Shown here: in pieces, positions 21,303-33,539 of the stretch
How positions within the stretch are numbered: the first letter of the stretch is position 1
Layout: each line of letters opens with the position of its first letter
Translations under genes and position numbers: made by a program
Source: Adiantum capillus-veneris
Lineage: Eukaryota > Streptophyta > Polypodiopsida > Polypodiales > Pteridaceae
Direction: 5' to 3'
Assembly: GCA_014529385.2 (NCBI GenBank)
Contig: CM043947.1
Location: 115,399,587 to 115,463,586, forward strand
DNA: 64,000 bases
The notes under the pieces: model-generated
Seen by the model: the letters and a program-made list of their open reading frames with translations, nothing else
The model's database searches: none
What the model was told of the DNA's origin: nothing

Positions 21303-22885
21303 TGTAACATTTAATGGCCTAATAACTTGTGTGTAGTGGAAATGAGCATGAACATAGTGGGCATTTCATTAGAATAGATTCCTAATGAGAATTACAAGAG
21401 TGCTTGGGTGGAGAGAGCAACAAAAAGCATAACACCTAGTCAGATAGCATCGACAATACTTTTAAAAGAGAGAGAAATTAAGCTATTGACAACAGTTGAG
21501 GACCGGATTTGCATGGAGCCGGTCCCCCCTCCAAAAGGCTTTGTATTATGGTTTCTCCCATCAAGAGAGACATTGTACAATACAATTCTTTGTGCTCCTT
21601 CAAGACTAGCTAGTGCAATGAAGATGGAAACTTCATGCACTAAGCAAAACACTTAATAAACACAACTTGAATTATCCCCGTTCTCAGACCCAAGACCTCA
21701 CACACCTTCGAAGATGGTGAGAGCTAGCAGGGTATGAGAGTAGATTGAGAGGAAGAAGGAGTATCTTACGAGAAAGACGTACATCTCCTCACATAATCCC
21801 TCATATTAGCATAGCTTAGCTTAGTAATTAGCTTGGTAGAGGAGATGAGCATGCATTGAAGCTTGGCTCTTGGTTGGATTTGCATCCACATGCCAAGAGA
21901 GTGTTGATGTAGGCTTCTATCTCACAAGCTTGGAGTAGGTGACGAGTTCTCCATTAAAGCTTGGGAAGAGATAGTCTTCTCTTTCTTCACACATGAGCTT
22001 GTGTGAGTGTGTGTGTGATAATTCCTTGCAAAAATCAGCCCCCTCTCTCTCTTGGGTGAGCCCTCTTGCTAAATGCTCTTGCTGAAGCCTCATTGGCCCT
22101 CCCCAAGTCAAGCCAATTACAATTAAGCAGCATAAGTGATAGCCTTCTGACATGTGTCCCCCTTTCCCCTTTTGTGAGAGCTTTAGGTAATTAAATAATT
22201 AAAATAAACTCTTATTGGACCCCTTTGCCTCCTCGCCAATAGGAATCAGGCAAGCCATGGGGCTCTTGAATACTCATTGGACCCCTTGGGAGACTGCCCA
22301 ATAGTCTTCCAGGAGACTTAATTCTCATTGGTTTCTTTTATTAAATGTTTTTAAATTAATTAAACTAGATTTACTCTAGCTTAATTCTCATTGGTCCACT
22401 TCAAGGGTCATTCAATAGAAATTGGGCACACCTTGTGGGCATCTGGCCTAGGGAGCTGACATGTGTCCCTCATTCCCTTTGTGTAAAGGGAGCCTCTGTG
22501 TGTGTGTGGATTTCTCTCTCATCCCCTACCTTTAGGGCTCGCCCCCTCCCATGTAGGGATTGCAAAGACTTTTTAGTCACACACAAAGCATCCAATTTCC
22601 CCTAAGTTTGACCTTTGGACACAACCTTTGAATTTTGGAGCCTTAGCATTTTGGAAGTCTTAATCGGCTGAACCTTAGGGTCTTTTTAGCCCATTGTTGC
22701 ACATGGCTCTTTTGTAGATGGCCCCCCCTTTGGATCCCTATTTTCCCTCCTTTGGATCCTACTGTGGCCGGTCTGCTAGCTTAACCAATATTCTAGCTTT
22801 TTCTCCCCTGGCACTTCCCCACATTAAATGATCAGTTTAATATGATAAAATCATTTAGGAGAATTAGATATTGATTATTATGACA
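21303..22885 (-). repeat. 5' LTR of element D
   Basis: 1583 bases with the same TG...CA ends as 8812-10372. The small number of differences between the two LTRs suggests a moderately recent insertion. The 5-bp duplication gtgtt follows at 22886-22890. Confidence 0.93.
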
Positions 22886-22890
22886 GTGTT

Positions 22891-23397
22891 ACTGCTTGTC
22901 TCCAAGTCTTGTGAATTCTCAAGAGAAAACTGCGGTGAATTCTAGTAATGGTATGCAAAGTGCAATGAATTCTACTGATAAACAAAGTGTTAATGAATCC
23001 AAGGAGCAAAGTGCTCTCAATTTTAATTCTATAGAGCAATGTGTAACTGTTGTAAAACAAACATTGCAAGAATTACAAGATTCTCCATCCCACCATAACT
23101 CTAGTTTACTTTCTCCTTTTGCACGGCAAAAGCTGACTCACTTACTCACGGAGTATAGTGATGTGTTATCAAGTGATTTAACACCGGGTTTACCCCCTAC
23201 ACGTGATGTGCATCATGGCATAGATGTCTTGTCATGCACTAAACCAATGAGTAAACCACCTTAACGTATTGCTAAATAAGCAAAGGAGGTTGACAGTCAG
23301 TTGGCTAACTACCTCGCTCGTGGTTTCATTAGACCTAGCACTTCGCCTTGGGCATCACCAATTCTATTGGTAAAAAAGAAAGATGGTACTATGCGCA
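22891..23397 (+). pseudogene. PR-RT linker and RT start of element C
   Basis: After element D the frame of C resumes with LTHLLTEYSDVLSSDL, PGLPPTRDVHHGID, then (after TAA and TAA stops near 23263 and 23276) [20 protein letters not shown] and [10 protein letters not shown]. This is the standard gypsy sequence from the end of the protease linker to RT motif 1. It stops there because PPR-locus sequence begins. Confidence 0.85.
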
Positions 23398-23556
23398 TGT
23401 ATTCTTCTCTTCTCTCTCGTCGTGCTAGGCGTAGCACTCTACTCTAGGAGGTGCGCGTGCATGTGCTCTCTTGCTCTCTCCCGCTCTGTGTCTCTCTCTG
23501 TTTGTGTTGTGCTCAACTATGGATTTTTGCGAGTCGGCAGGTATGTAGATCTATTT
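23393..23556 (+). repeat. Leader-like segment, second copy
   Basis: Matches the minus strand of 5191-5350 through the CT-rich stretch and GAGTCGGCAGGTAT. It starts at the break in element C RT and is followed by PPR debris. Confidence 0.7.
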
Positions 23557-23636
23557 GTTTATGTCTTGTTATGTGCTATTTCGAGTATTTTGCAGGGCAG
23601 CTAGGCTTCCAGCTGTAGCATTCAATAGGGTCAGGT

Positions 23637-24430
23637 TAGGAAGAGAGAGGTATTTTCTGAGCAAATGCAAAGAGAGGGAATCTCTCCAACTGCAATGATG
23701 TACACTTGCACCTTGAGGCATGTGGCATTACACAAGATGCTGATCTGGCCAAAAGAATTCATAAAGCACAAAAAGTGCTTGAGGAGCTCTGAGTCTAGGA
23801 TGTCATTTGTTGGAATGCAGTGATTGCAAGATATGCAAAACTTTGTTAGGGCCAAGGAGCTTTGGGAGTTTTTCAATGGATGCCAAGTGAGGGTATCTCT
23901 CCAACTGCAATCACATACAATCTGTTTTGAGCTAATGCAAGCAAAGGTGTCTCCTTAAATGCATGCTGCCTCATGGAGTGCCCTCGCAGTGCCTTGATTG
24001 CTGGATATGCCCAGCAAGATTAGGGTTAAGAAAGTCTAGGCTATTTTTGGTAGATACGAAGTGAGGGCGTCTCTCTAGATACAACCACATATGCTTGCAT
24101 CGTCAAGCTCTGGGCTATTTTCAGTAGTTGTAACGTGAGGTTATCTCTCTAGATGCAATCACATATATTGCATCTTGAAGTTATGGGCTATGTTCGATGC
24201 GGGTGTCTCTCCATACGCTTGGCCAAGGCTATTTTTGGAAGATGCAAAGCGACGGCGTCTCTCCAAATGCAATCGCATATGCTCTCGGATGTTTTCGGTG
24301 GATTTGAAGTGAGTGTGTCTCTCAAGATGCAATGTTGTCTCAAGGAGTGCATTGGTTGCAGGATACGTCTATGGTTGTGTGCATGTGTCCTACATTTTGC
24401 ATGTACCAAATATCAGTGTGGCTTTTAAGT
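23637..24430 (+). pseudogene. PPR-repeat gene debris, second field
   Basis: The plus strand holds short degenerate units that match the minus-strand PPR pieces at 5590-6465, for example the segment around 23650 with GCAAATGCAAAGAGAGGG, and repeated units with GAGGGTATCTCTCC-AACTGCAATCACATA around 23890, 24060 and 24130-24300. All frames are broken by stops. The tandem pattern fits decayed 35-residue PPR repeats. Confidence 0.65.
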
Positions 24431-24518
24431 GTTTGAAGGGTAATGACATATGTGGGGGTCGGTTTGAGTATGGATTGATTGAGTGTGGGTGGATGAATGC
24501 CAAAGAAGTGTGTGGCTT

Positions 24519-24625
<107 letters not shown>

Positions 24626-24729
24626 CATACATAGAGGCATTCGAAAGCGATAATGAAGAACTGAGAGAGATATGTGTACTCATGAGTGAGCTCGCAAAAT
24701 TGTATAAGATTGCCATTTGAGCTTGGGAG

Positions 24730-24732
<3 letters not shown>

Positions 24733-24782
<50 letters not shown>
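24733..24782. repeat. (GA)n microsatellite
   Basis: About 48 bases of uninterrupted GA repeats. The following stretch to 25240 is low-complexity (CT-, CTT- and GT/CA-rich, with CA repeats at 25129-25150), with no supported gene. Confidence 0.95.
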
Positions 24783-24787
<5 letters not shown>

Positions 24788-25845
24788 AAAGTGCAATGTG
24801 GGGGGTGGCTATTGTCAGACGTGGTCAACTTTAATTTGAAAGCGCGGCATCGTCAACTCATCACTCTCTCTTTTATGTCAAACTACCCTAAAACGGCATG
24901 CTAGTTGCAAGGCTCGAGCCAGTGTGATGTCTTTCTCCATGTCTGGAGTTTGAAATTTGAATTTAGGTCCCCCCTCCCCCCCGCTCTCTCTCTGTCTCGC
25001 TCTTCTTCTTCTTCTTCTCTTCTCTTCTCTCGCATGTGCGTGTCGAAGATGGAGTGGAACAAACAAGCGTTTGAGCATGGGTAAACAAGCATCCATTGCG
25101 TGTGTGTGTGTGTGGGATGGGGAGATGTACACACACACACACACACACACATGTACCAGTAATAAGAGGGAGCGAGATCCACCGGTAGGCGGGTTGCACT
25201 ATACCTATGATCATGTAGTTACTATCGTGAACATATGTTATTTTGTTCGAGGATGAGTTTTCATTGATTGCTTATTGTTTTATTTCTATGGTAGTCCCAG
25301 CTTTGGCATGCCTCTTTGGTTTTCTTTTTCAGCTTGTGGTGGTAAGCAACAACAATCCGAAATCTATAGTCTATCATTTCTTGTCTGTCATCTTTTCAAT
25401 ATTTGCAAGATCTTACATACCAATATGATGCTGATGCAAATTACAAAGCATATAGAAGCTCTCTCACAACAATGCTCACTGCAATTGTAATACTGTATAC
25501 ACTTTAGTAATGGCAAGTGCGAAAGTGCCATTCTGTGTTAGTTTTGGTAGAATGTTTGTTAAAGTCTTTTGGCACTTGTAGTGTAAACAAGATTTAATTT
25601 TGTATTGGTGTTTTTGGATGAAGGTGTGAGCAAGTCATGTCACATGTGGCAACATGGTGGCAAAGGTGCCTACATGGTTGTATTGTTATTTAACTCACAT
25701 AGTTATACTCACCCCTCTACTTCTACATTCTTCTACAAATACCCCATATATTGTTCTCATTCACATGATCCAAAAATAAAATTCTTAAACAGTTTCCAAA
25801 ACTATTATTGATTATCAACAAATTGACAAAAGAAGATTTGAAAGC
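24783..25845. other. Intergenic, no gene recognised
   Basis: Low-complexity sequence to about 25240, then ordinary AT-rich sequence that forms the 3' flank of the acyltransferase gene. Short ORFs at 25243-25428 and 25605-25811 show no recognisable motif. Confidence 0.6.
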
Positions 25846-27765
25846 TTAGGTGGAGAAGTTGACATAGTTTGCCAGTGTCTCCAAGAAGATCTGATGTTCC
25901 ATGTTTGATTCCAGGACCACCATCGCATTCCAAGATTGATGAGCTTGTGCACCCCCATCAAGTATGTACAAACGATTGTTCATTTTCCTACTTGGAAGTT
26001 GATAATAGATAGGAGAGCCCCATCCAAAATCTGTGTCATAGAAAGGCAAGTTAACAAGGGAGCTCATCCCAAAGAAAGATGGGTCAGGCCAAGATTCAAG
26101 TGGTCCCTCTCCACACTCTAGATGATCCAATATTGATTGCACAAACTCTGGAGTGGCATCCAAAAGTGCTCCTTGAATCTTGAGCACAATGAGATATAAT
26201 GGGGACTCACACAATTCTTGAAGAGAGGCACTAACAATTATGCAGATTATGCCGTTTCCAACATAGCCTTGAGTGAGTGAAGGCATTATTCTTCCTCTAA
26301 GGTTTATAGGAATTCTTATGGGTAGCTCAATACAATTGGGGATCTCTTGAGTTTGTAGAAGGCTTCGAGCTCTTCCCTTCCAGAGTAATGCAATGAGAGC
26401 TTGATACCTGGAGCAATCTTTGAAGTAAGTATGACCAATGAGTACATCACTTCGTAATTTCATTAAAGCATTTGCAGAAAAGGATATCCTTGTGGCAGTC
26501 CCACAACGCTCAACGGGTAAGAGTTTCATGTCAACATAGGTAGCAGCATCCTTCTTTTTCATTACGAGAGGGTGATCAAAGGTTGGGATGGGTGGGGATT
26601 GCGGTTTCATTCGTTCTCTTCTACTTATAGTATCTGGAGCAATAGATATTCCATTTCCTCTTGCAATGGAGGCAAGATTATGCAAGAAAATAGCTGCAGA
26701 GTGGCCATCTAGGTACACATGGTTGTTCGTGAGGGCAAGAGCAAAGCCACCACAATTAAACATTGTAACCTGGGTGACAAGAATCAAAACAAACCATAAC
26801 TTGTGAGCAATATTGGGAAGAAGGATGGAATAAGGATGCTCTAGTGACATGAAATGTACACTTCAAGCTGGGCATGGGAAGATATTCAAGACACATTATG
26901 TATTTGATTGTGATGCTAAATGATGCCTCTAACTTGCTAGGAATAGAGCTTAGGCTAGAGAAGTGAGACAAAGAAGAGAAGGTGTGTGTGTGTGTGTGTT
27001 TTTTCTGCTTATTTTGTTTTCAAGGATTCTCTACTACTACTTTCTTGCTTGTTTCTACGTTTGTAACTCTCTTTGTGACTAGGAGGCCGGCTTCTCAAAA
27101 TTTCATCAAGTTACTTGTTTGTAAGAGTAAGGGTGCACTATTACTTAATAGTGAATAGAACAATGCTATTTACATGTTTTTATTTAGCTAAAGATTGAGA
27201 ACACTCCTCAAAGCCTTATTGAGAACAATATGGACGAATGGCTACTTACTTGCAAAGCGACAATTGGAGGCCTCTCTTCTTCACGAGAGACAATGTTAGG
27301 AATCAAAAGGTCGATGGAGGGATGGGGGAGCGACACATCGCCCAAGTCTGAAAGCGGGATGTCGGCATGGCCAGAAACAAATTGGACACCCTGGTCATTG
27401 CACTCCACTTCAAGTCGGTTTTGTGAGGTATTCAAACTGAGTCGACCGGCGGCCGCGGGGTAGTGGGTGAGCAATTCTTGCAGGGCACACTTGACCATAA
27501 GGACCACGTCCTTGGTGTGAACACGAGGGTGGATATAATGGGTGTCATTGAAGGGAATAACTTTGTTGTTACCATGTGTATGGGGTTTGATAGATGTAGA
27601 GTAGAAGAGGATGACACTACAGTAGAAGTTGAGCATATGGTCAAGATTGGAGAGCTCGAGCACCGCGGTGGAGGGCGAGGGTTGAGGGGGCTTCACCATT
27701 ATCGTGGCCTCCAGCCTCATCAGTTTTGTTGTGAGCGAACATGGAGGTGTGTTGAAGGAACCCAT
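25846..27765 (-). CDS. BAHD acyltransferase, two exons
   Basis: Exon 1 is 27765-27250 (172 codons) and exon 2 is 26769-25846; a phase-0 intron (26770-27249) has CAA|GTAAGT at the donor and CCCAG|GTT at the acceptor. The product is 479 residues, a normal BAHD length. The catalytic HxxxD is HVYLDG (His189, Asp193), and the structural DFGWG is at 419-423. The N-terminus has the VKPPQPSPSTAVLELSNLD segment typical of hydroxycinnamoyltransferase-like members. BAHD enzymes move an acyl group from acyl-CoA to an alcohol or amine in the cytosol. The substrate cannot be told from sequence. The start ATG at 27765 is chosen because the longer frame upstream encodes only microsatellite sequence (Ser-Leu run). 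It appears intact and is the only convincing host gene here. Confidence 0.9.
26770..27249 (-). other. Intron of the BAHD gene
   Basis: 480 bases bounded by GTAAGT and CAG. Splicing joins LQ to VTMFNCGGFAL in frame, the usual BAHD sequence just before HxxxD. The intron contains GT repeats near 26984-26999. Confidence 0.88.
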
Positions 27766-27776
27766 CTTTGTCTGTG

Positions 27777-27777
<1 letters not shown>

Positions 27778-27814
<37 letters not shown>

Positions 27815-28045
27815 TGTACTGTGTGTGTGCGCTTCTTCATGAGTTGGTTCTTCTTATATGCAAGCTCGAGACGTTGCAGGAAACCTCTTTCTGAGCACAT
27901 GGCGCTGCGATCATATGGCAGGTGTCTGCTACCAAATGGCAGCTGGTTGATGCAGACTTGCCTTGTAAATGATCTGAGGGTCAGGACTCGGGATTGTGAC
28001 TCGGCAATCTCTCAAACAAACCATAACGCCAAAAAAGTTTAAACA
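27778..28045. repeat. Upstream duplicated unit 1 of the BAHD gene
   Basis: The stretch from the GA repeat at 27778 through GTGCGCTTCTTCATGAGTTG, GATGCAGACTTGCC and CAGGACTCGGGATT is repeated at 28498-28736 with few differences. Unit 1 directly abuts the coding start and so forms the 5' untranslated region and proximal promoter. Confidence 0.85.
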
Positions 28046-28138
28046 CATGGCCTTTTGGACTGGCTTCGGACGTCAAGGATGGTGTATCTCATAGCGTTGT
28101 ACGAGTTGAGCAGCGAGCTGGTATATCACGTGTAGAAA

Positions 28139-28205
28139 AACTGAGAGCAACTCTCCAAGTAATTGTGTGTGTGTGTGCAAGTGTATGTGTGTGTGTGTGT
28201 GTGTG

Positions 28206-28246
<41 letters not shown>

Positions 28247-28373
28247 AGGCTAAAAGGTCGGATGCAGACTAGCCCGGCGGTACAAGCTTGGGTTTTAGCA
28301 ACTGAGAGCGACTTTCCAAGTAATTGTGTGTGTGTGTGCATGTGTATGTGTGTGTGTGTGTGTGTCTGTGTTT

Positions 28374-28423
<50 letters not shown>

Positions 28424-28476
28424 CTTTGGTAAGACTAAAAGGTCGGATTGCGGTACAAGCTTGGTTTTAGCTGCCT
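28139..28476. repeat. Tandem GT/GA units upstream of the BAHD gene
   Basis: Two successive units of about 170 bases. Each has CTCCAAGTAATTGTGTG or CTTTCCAAGTAATTG, a GT tract, a GA tract and then CTAAAAGGTCGGAT and GGTACAAGCTTGG. They lie between the two copies of the larger duplicated unit. Confidence 0.85.
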
Positions 28477-28483
28477 CCACACA

Positions 28484-28497
<14 letters not shown>

Positions 28498-28537
<40 letters not shown>

Positions 28538-28736
28538 TGTACTGTGTGTGCGCACTTCTTCATGAGTTGGTTCTTCTTATATGCAAGCTCGAGACGTTGC
28601 ATGAAACCTCTTTATGGCGACCGACTGGCAGCTGGTTGATGCAGACTTGCCTTGTAAATGATCTGAGCGTCAGGACTCGGGATTACGACTCGGCACTCTC
28701 TCAAACAAAGCATAACGTCAATAAAATTTAAACACA
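28498..28736. repeat. Upstream duplicated unit 2 of the BAHD gene
   Basis: Second copy of 27778-28045. It retains the GA tract and the sequence down to the TTTAAACACAT segment, but lacks about 25 bases in the middle. No coding sequence follows it, so it is a duplicated promoter/leader rather than a second gene start. Confidence 0.85.
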
Positions 28737-28750
28737 TAGCCTTTTGTACG

Positions 28751-31056
28751 ATATGACTGGTTAGTAATCTCTTCCTCTATGGGCAGAGGCGTGGAGGGCC
28801 CTATTGATTTGGTGCTCCCAAACACGCCAAATTCCCAATGTGCACAACATAAGAAACAACGATGTTGCATGGAGGCATGTGTAAGTTATAAGTATATGTG
28901 TGTCAAGAACAATTCATGAATAGAACATTGTAAGCATTCAGTGGTTTGCCCTTCTACAACCTCTACCATCTTGGGGTCCCTACTAATGTACAATAATTCC
29001 CCTCCCATGATCCTTTCCCTTTTTTTCATCTAGTTAAATACATGCATGAATTAACAAGGTACCATGAAGTGACAGGGTGTCCTAGATCACCAACTTGACA
29101 CATCAATGGAGTGGGCATAGCAGGAGTGCATGGCTCAAAGTCACATGCAATTGGGTAAGACACAATGCTTCCATGGTTGGTACATCAAATCTAGAAGAGA
29201 CAAGGCTAAAGGAAGAAAACGAGATGGTCAAGGATAAGGATCTGCACCAGGTTACAAGACAAATGGGAACAAGTGCCAGCAGCAAGGATCAAGTGTGATT
29301 GGCATGGGAAGCACCAACTTGGTGGACCTTCACCTGTATAGGCTAGCAAGTGGCCAAGAAAGCATAAGGATTATTTTTAGCTAATAAAGCTAAGCATTAA
29401 AACCTAAGAGTCTCATGTTACATATTTTTTAGATGAGTGATTAGGTTGCAACCAAGAGACATGATCTATCAATAAGTTTCACGGGCATGCAAGCAATGGT
29501 AGAGGGTGTGTTCTCGTGGGGTAGATTTTCCCCCACCTTAGATATGAACTAACACTAGTTTGGTACCAAAAAGGACACTTTAGTGGCCTTTTTTTGCGAA
29601 TTTAAATAAAATGGTACATGAAGTCTAGAACACATCTCAAGAAATGCTTTTGCAAACTTATAAAATGTTATACAAAGTACTCTTAGAAATTATAATCCCT
29701 CATTTTTTATCATAACCTAAATAGTAACTACACTCATGAAAAGAACCTACGCAAAACAACAGTCAATGTTTCATTAAAAGTTGTACTCTAGCCTAAGAAA
29801 AAAATGAGTAGGGTGCATGCAATAATCCGTGGTAGCTACTTATATATGTGTTTGATATTTTTGCAATTGTCAAGTGAGAAAAAAATCTTTTGTGACTAGA
29901 ATTAAATATAGAAAGTCTTATGGGTCAAATATGCAACGTTCACAAATTCAATTAACGATCATTAAAAAACATTTAATTCATCTAGTTTTTAATTTCTTAT
30001 GATGCATATATACTAGATCTATGACTCCACTACATAAGGTGATAATTTTTAATGGTTGTGCAAGCCACATTTGGTGATTCATGGCATATCCCAAAAATTG
30101 CGCATGTTGTAATTATGATTTTTTATTTATCAAAGATAGGCCTTAAAATAAAGTCCATTTTTGGATTTTTCCATTCATCTCACTTATTTGTATACAAGTA
30201 CCTCGTATGGACACAATTGGGAGATCTATATACAAACTTTCATTAGTTTTTCATAGGAATGTCTTTTTTGCAAGAAATTACGCACTACAAATTTCTTAAA
30301 ATGAGCTTAAATTACAAGATGCCTATGAGTTTGAACCGTTGAAAAATGCTTAGTTGTTGGGTATTGACCTATAGATACATTATACACCTTGGGTTTTGTC
30401 CCATAACCTCATCATGTTAATGAAAGAGGCCTTGAAAGAACAAAATTTTCCTCTTTGTCAGCATTTTCAAGATTTTGGTATTTTGATCATACCAAAAATC
30501 TAATCCTATAACTAGGTTATGAAGCTCAATTTCTTCCTATAATAAGTATTTTCCTATCCATACATCTTGAAATTTTAATGGGAAGTTATATTCAATTTAT
30601 GAAAAATTTGTTAAAACTGCACTAAATTTCTATGATTTTTTCATCTTAAAACTTATCATTACAATCTTAATTTGGTATTAATTTTGGCAAAAATAAAATT
30701 TGGCTATATTCTTCACCTCATACATAACCTAAGATATGAACATGACCTATGAATTTTTTTTTTAGATTCACCAAATAATTATGACAAGTTGAAAAACAGG
30801 ACAGTTTAATGTCTCAGGACATTTGAGTGTCCGATTACAAAACTAGTGTTAATGAGAACATTGGTGAAGCTTCTTTCCGAAGCATTGCATCATGGATCAT
30901 CTCAAGACATCATGAGGAGGGTTCTAGCATGCATGGAATAAGAGGGAAGAATTTTTAAAGCTGAATCAGGAACTAATCATGCATCCTCTCATTGCAAGTA
31001 CTCTTATAACTCTAGCCTTTTGACATGGAAACTATTGTTTGTAGTTTTAGTAGTTT

Positions 31057-31090
<34 letters not shown>

Positions 31091-32349
31091 TTTCTTCAAA
31101 GTTTTAGAGGTGACATATCTTTCATTTGAGGGGCACGCTTTGTGTGTGGGACAAGAACCTAGGTTTAGTGTAATCCCACATATATATTGTCATTTACCCC
31201 TAAATTCTACATGTGAATGTGAGAAAACCTACAAAATTTTAAGAAAGTTAGTGGGTCACCTTCAAATACAATGAAGATAGTTTACCCAATATTTAGAACT
31301 AGGTTTATTTTAAGCATAATGGGGGCTGCAATGGTGAAATTCTATTGCTTGAAACTTTCTGGTTGGTGTCAATAAATAATGTCATGGCATATTGAGGCCA
31401 CATTAGTAAAAAATGTTTTCCAATGCACACGTGGAAGAGAGAAGCTCCATACAATCAAACTCTACCCCAATAGTGAAGTTCTTCTCTAAATCTACCCATC
31501 TTACACTCTCATTCTTCAACCACTTTCTGTATGAGATCCTTAGGAATCATGCTTGCCTTAATGATTTCCTCTCCCTTGTGATCTTGATATAGATCTAAAC
31601 CTCCTCAGATAGTCTTGAACTCGGCTAACTAACCGCACATAAAAATACTCTGAGAACGGTTCAATAGGAGGTTTAATGAGATCAAGAAGAACATATTCAT
31701 TTTCCACATTGTTGTCCCTTTGTAACCGTTGGGTTGGTTGATGATGGGAAGTGGGCAATGCAATGCTAGGGGTGCCTACAAGTGCAAGCAGAGTGCTAAA
31801 GCAGGTGTAAAGGACCTAGGCAAGCATCTGATAGCAGAAATGTATACTTGATGGGGGTTTTAGGTAAAAGGGTCTCCATAATGGGCCAATTGGGTTGGAA
31901 AATCAAGGCATCTTAAGTGAAACAATTTGGTGTTTGAAGTGTGGTACAAGACGGTCTAGACGGCTCCTCAATGGAGCCACGGCGTGAAAGTTATGGCAGT
32001 CCAAAGGTGGAATTCCCAAGGCCTAGAAGGAGTTCTAATGGTCATAGCTTGCCCAAATGACATCCAAATTGAAATCTAGACATATACACATGATGTACAT
32101 GCTATGAGCTATGCACATATGAAATGTCACCTGATTCTGAGCACTTGGAGATCATACACGTATGATGTCTCACAACATGAACCAAGCATCACAATGCATT
32201 TTTGTCAACATACATAGCACCCTAGGCCCTAACTAGCTCATGTTTCAATTTTGAAGTCATTTGGATAGCTTGAACCTAAAGAAATGACAGATTTTGTGAA
32301 AGACGCTAACTTTTGCACTTGGAGTGCACACAGGATCAATGGAAGCTAG
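28751..32349. other. Intergenic, no gene recognised
   Basis: AT-rich, with a GA repeat at about 31058-31088. ORFs of 60-85 codons (29095, 30052, 31020, 31558) have no recognisable motif and no splice support. Nothing repeated elsewhere in the window was noticed here. Confidence 0.6.
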
Positions 32350-32671
32350 TGATGGCCGGCTTTCGAAACCGTGCCCGTGAGAACCACACCCTAAGGAAGG
32401 GAGGGTTTGTTACCAAAAGAAGAAAAAAAAAACCAAAAAAATCCCTTTACAACTCACCATCCCCCCCCCCTCCCCCCCCCTAGGTTGACCACCAGTGGGG
32501 CACCGCCAGTCTGGCCACACCGCTCCATTATCACCACAAGATGATCTCTCTCTCTTACTGCCCGACCTCGCTAAATATTCCCTCTCTCCTACTCTACCAC
32601 TGCATCACTCGGCCCAGTAGGTGCATTGGTGTCTTTGTCACACTCCAGCCCCGGCGGGCCGCCACATATAT

Positions 32672-32749
<78 letters not shown>

Positions 32750-33480
32750 AATATTCTTCCCCTCTCTCTGTCCGCTTGTCCACACCCCAGCCCCAACAGA
32801 CCGTACCCCCACCCCTCTCGTCCACACTCCCTTCGGCCTTAAGCAACCCCCCCCCCCCCCCCCCTTATCTACATCTCTCTCTCTCTCTCTCTCTCTCGGA
32901 AGCAGCCACGGAGGGCCTTAGGTCAAGCTCATCCTCTCCCTCACTTCTCTCTCCCTCTATCTCTCCTTCTCTCTACCCCACCTCTCTTCTCTCTCCCCAC
33001 CTTAACCTCTCTCCCCTCCTCTCTCCCTCTTATTCCTTTGGCGGGAACCCGCCTTAGGGGGAGGTTATATACATATATATAGATATATTCTTTAAAAAAA
33101 AACCCCTCCCGTTGACTACGCTGAACCCCCCCCCCCCCCCCCCTTTCTCGGCGTTTCATGGCCCACAGCTCACCTCCGACCTCGTGCAGTTTGGACACAG
33201 CCAGTGGGGTGCCAATTTGAGCCACAATCCCCCCCCCCCCCCCCTCTCCCTATCTCCCTCATGCTTCACACTCGCCCGCACAGGCGGCCCCCCCATTTCC
33301 GCTCCTACAGTGCCTGCTCACACAACCGCTCCACACCCTTGCTATTACACACACACACCCTCATCCTCTCCCTCCCTCACCACCTCTCATCCCTCTCTCT
33401 CTCTCTCGTGTGTTCTGGACATAGCCACAGCCGGCCATTTCTCCCTCTCTCCCTCGCGGGCCTGTACAGGCGCAGTAAAT

Positions 33481-33539
<59 letters not shown>

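Larger units (their letters stand above)
8812..22885 (-). mobile_element. Ty3/gypsy chromovirus-type element D
   Basis: The element has two LTRs (8812-10372 and 21303-22885), an initiator-methionine-type primer-binding site, a polypurine tract, and gag-PR-RT-RH-INT on the minus strand with a chromodomain-like tail. The target duplication is intact. Coding is interrupted by element E in the RT region, by three stops in gag, one frameshift in integrase and one stop in the chromodomain. The element is complete in structure but not autonomous. Confidence 0.93.
6690..23397 (+). mobile_element. Old Ty3/gypsy element C, split by element D
   Basis: Plus-strand gag (7083-8002), zinc knuckle (8150-8191), protease (8330-8811), then the RT leader and first RT motif (22891-23397). 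The two parts are separated by element D, which is flanked by a 5-bp target duplication (8807-8811 and 22886-22890), so C was continuous before D arrived. No LTR of C was recognised. At 23397 the RT frame ends abruptly inside KKKDGTMRM and passes into PPR-locus sequence, so the 3' two-thirds of C are lost. Confidence 0.8.

Noticed and set aside
27208-27900. Longer N-terminus for the BAHD protein from 27900
   Set aside because: The extra residues include a Ser-Leu run from a GA microsatellite; the ATG at 27765 gives the normal BAHD start.
29095-31758. Short ORFs in the gene-free stretch
   Set aside because: No motif, no splice structure, no repeat elsewhere in the window.
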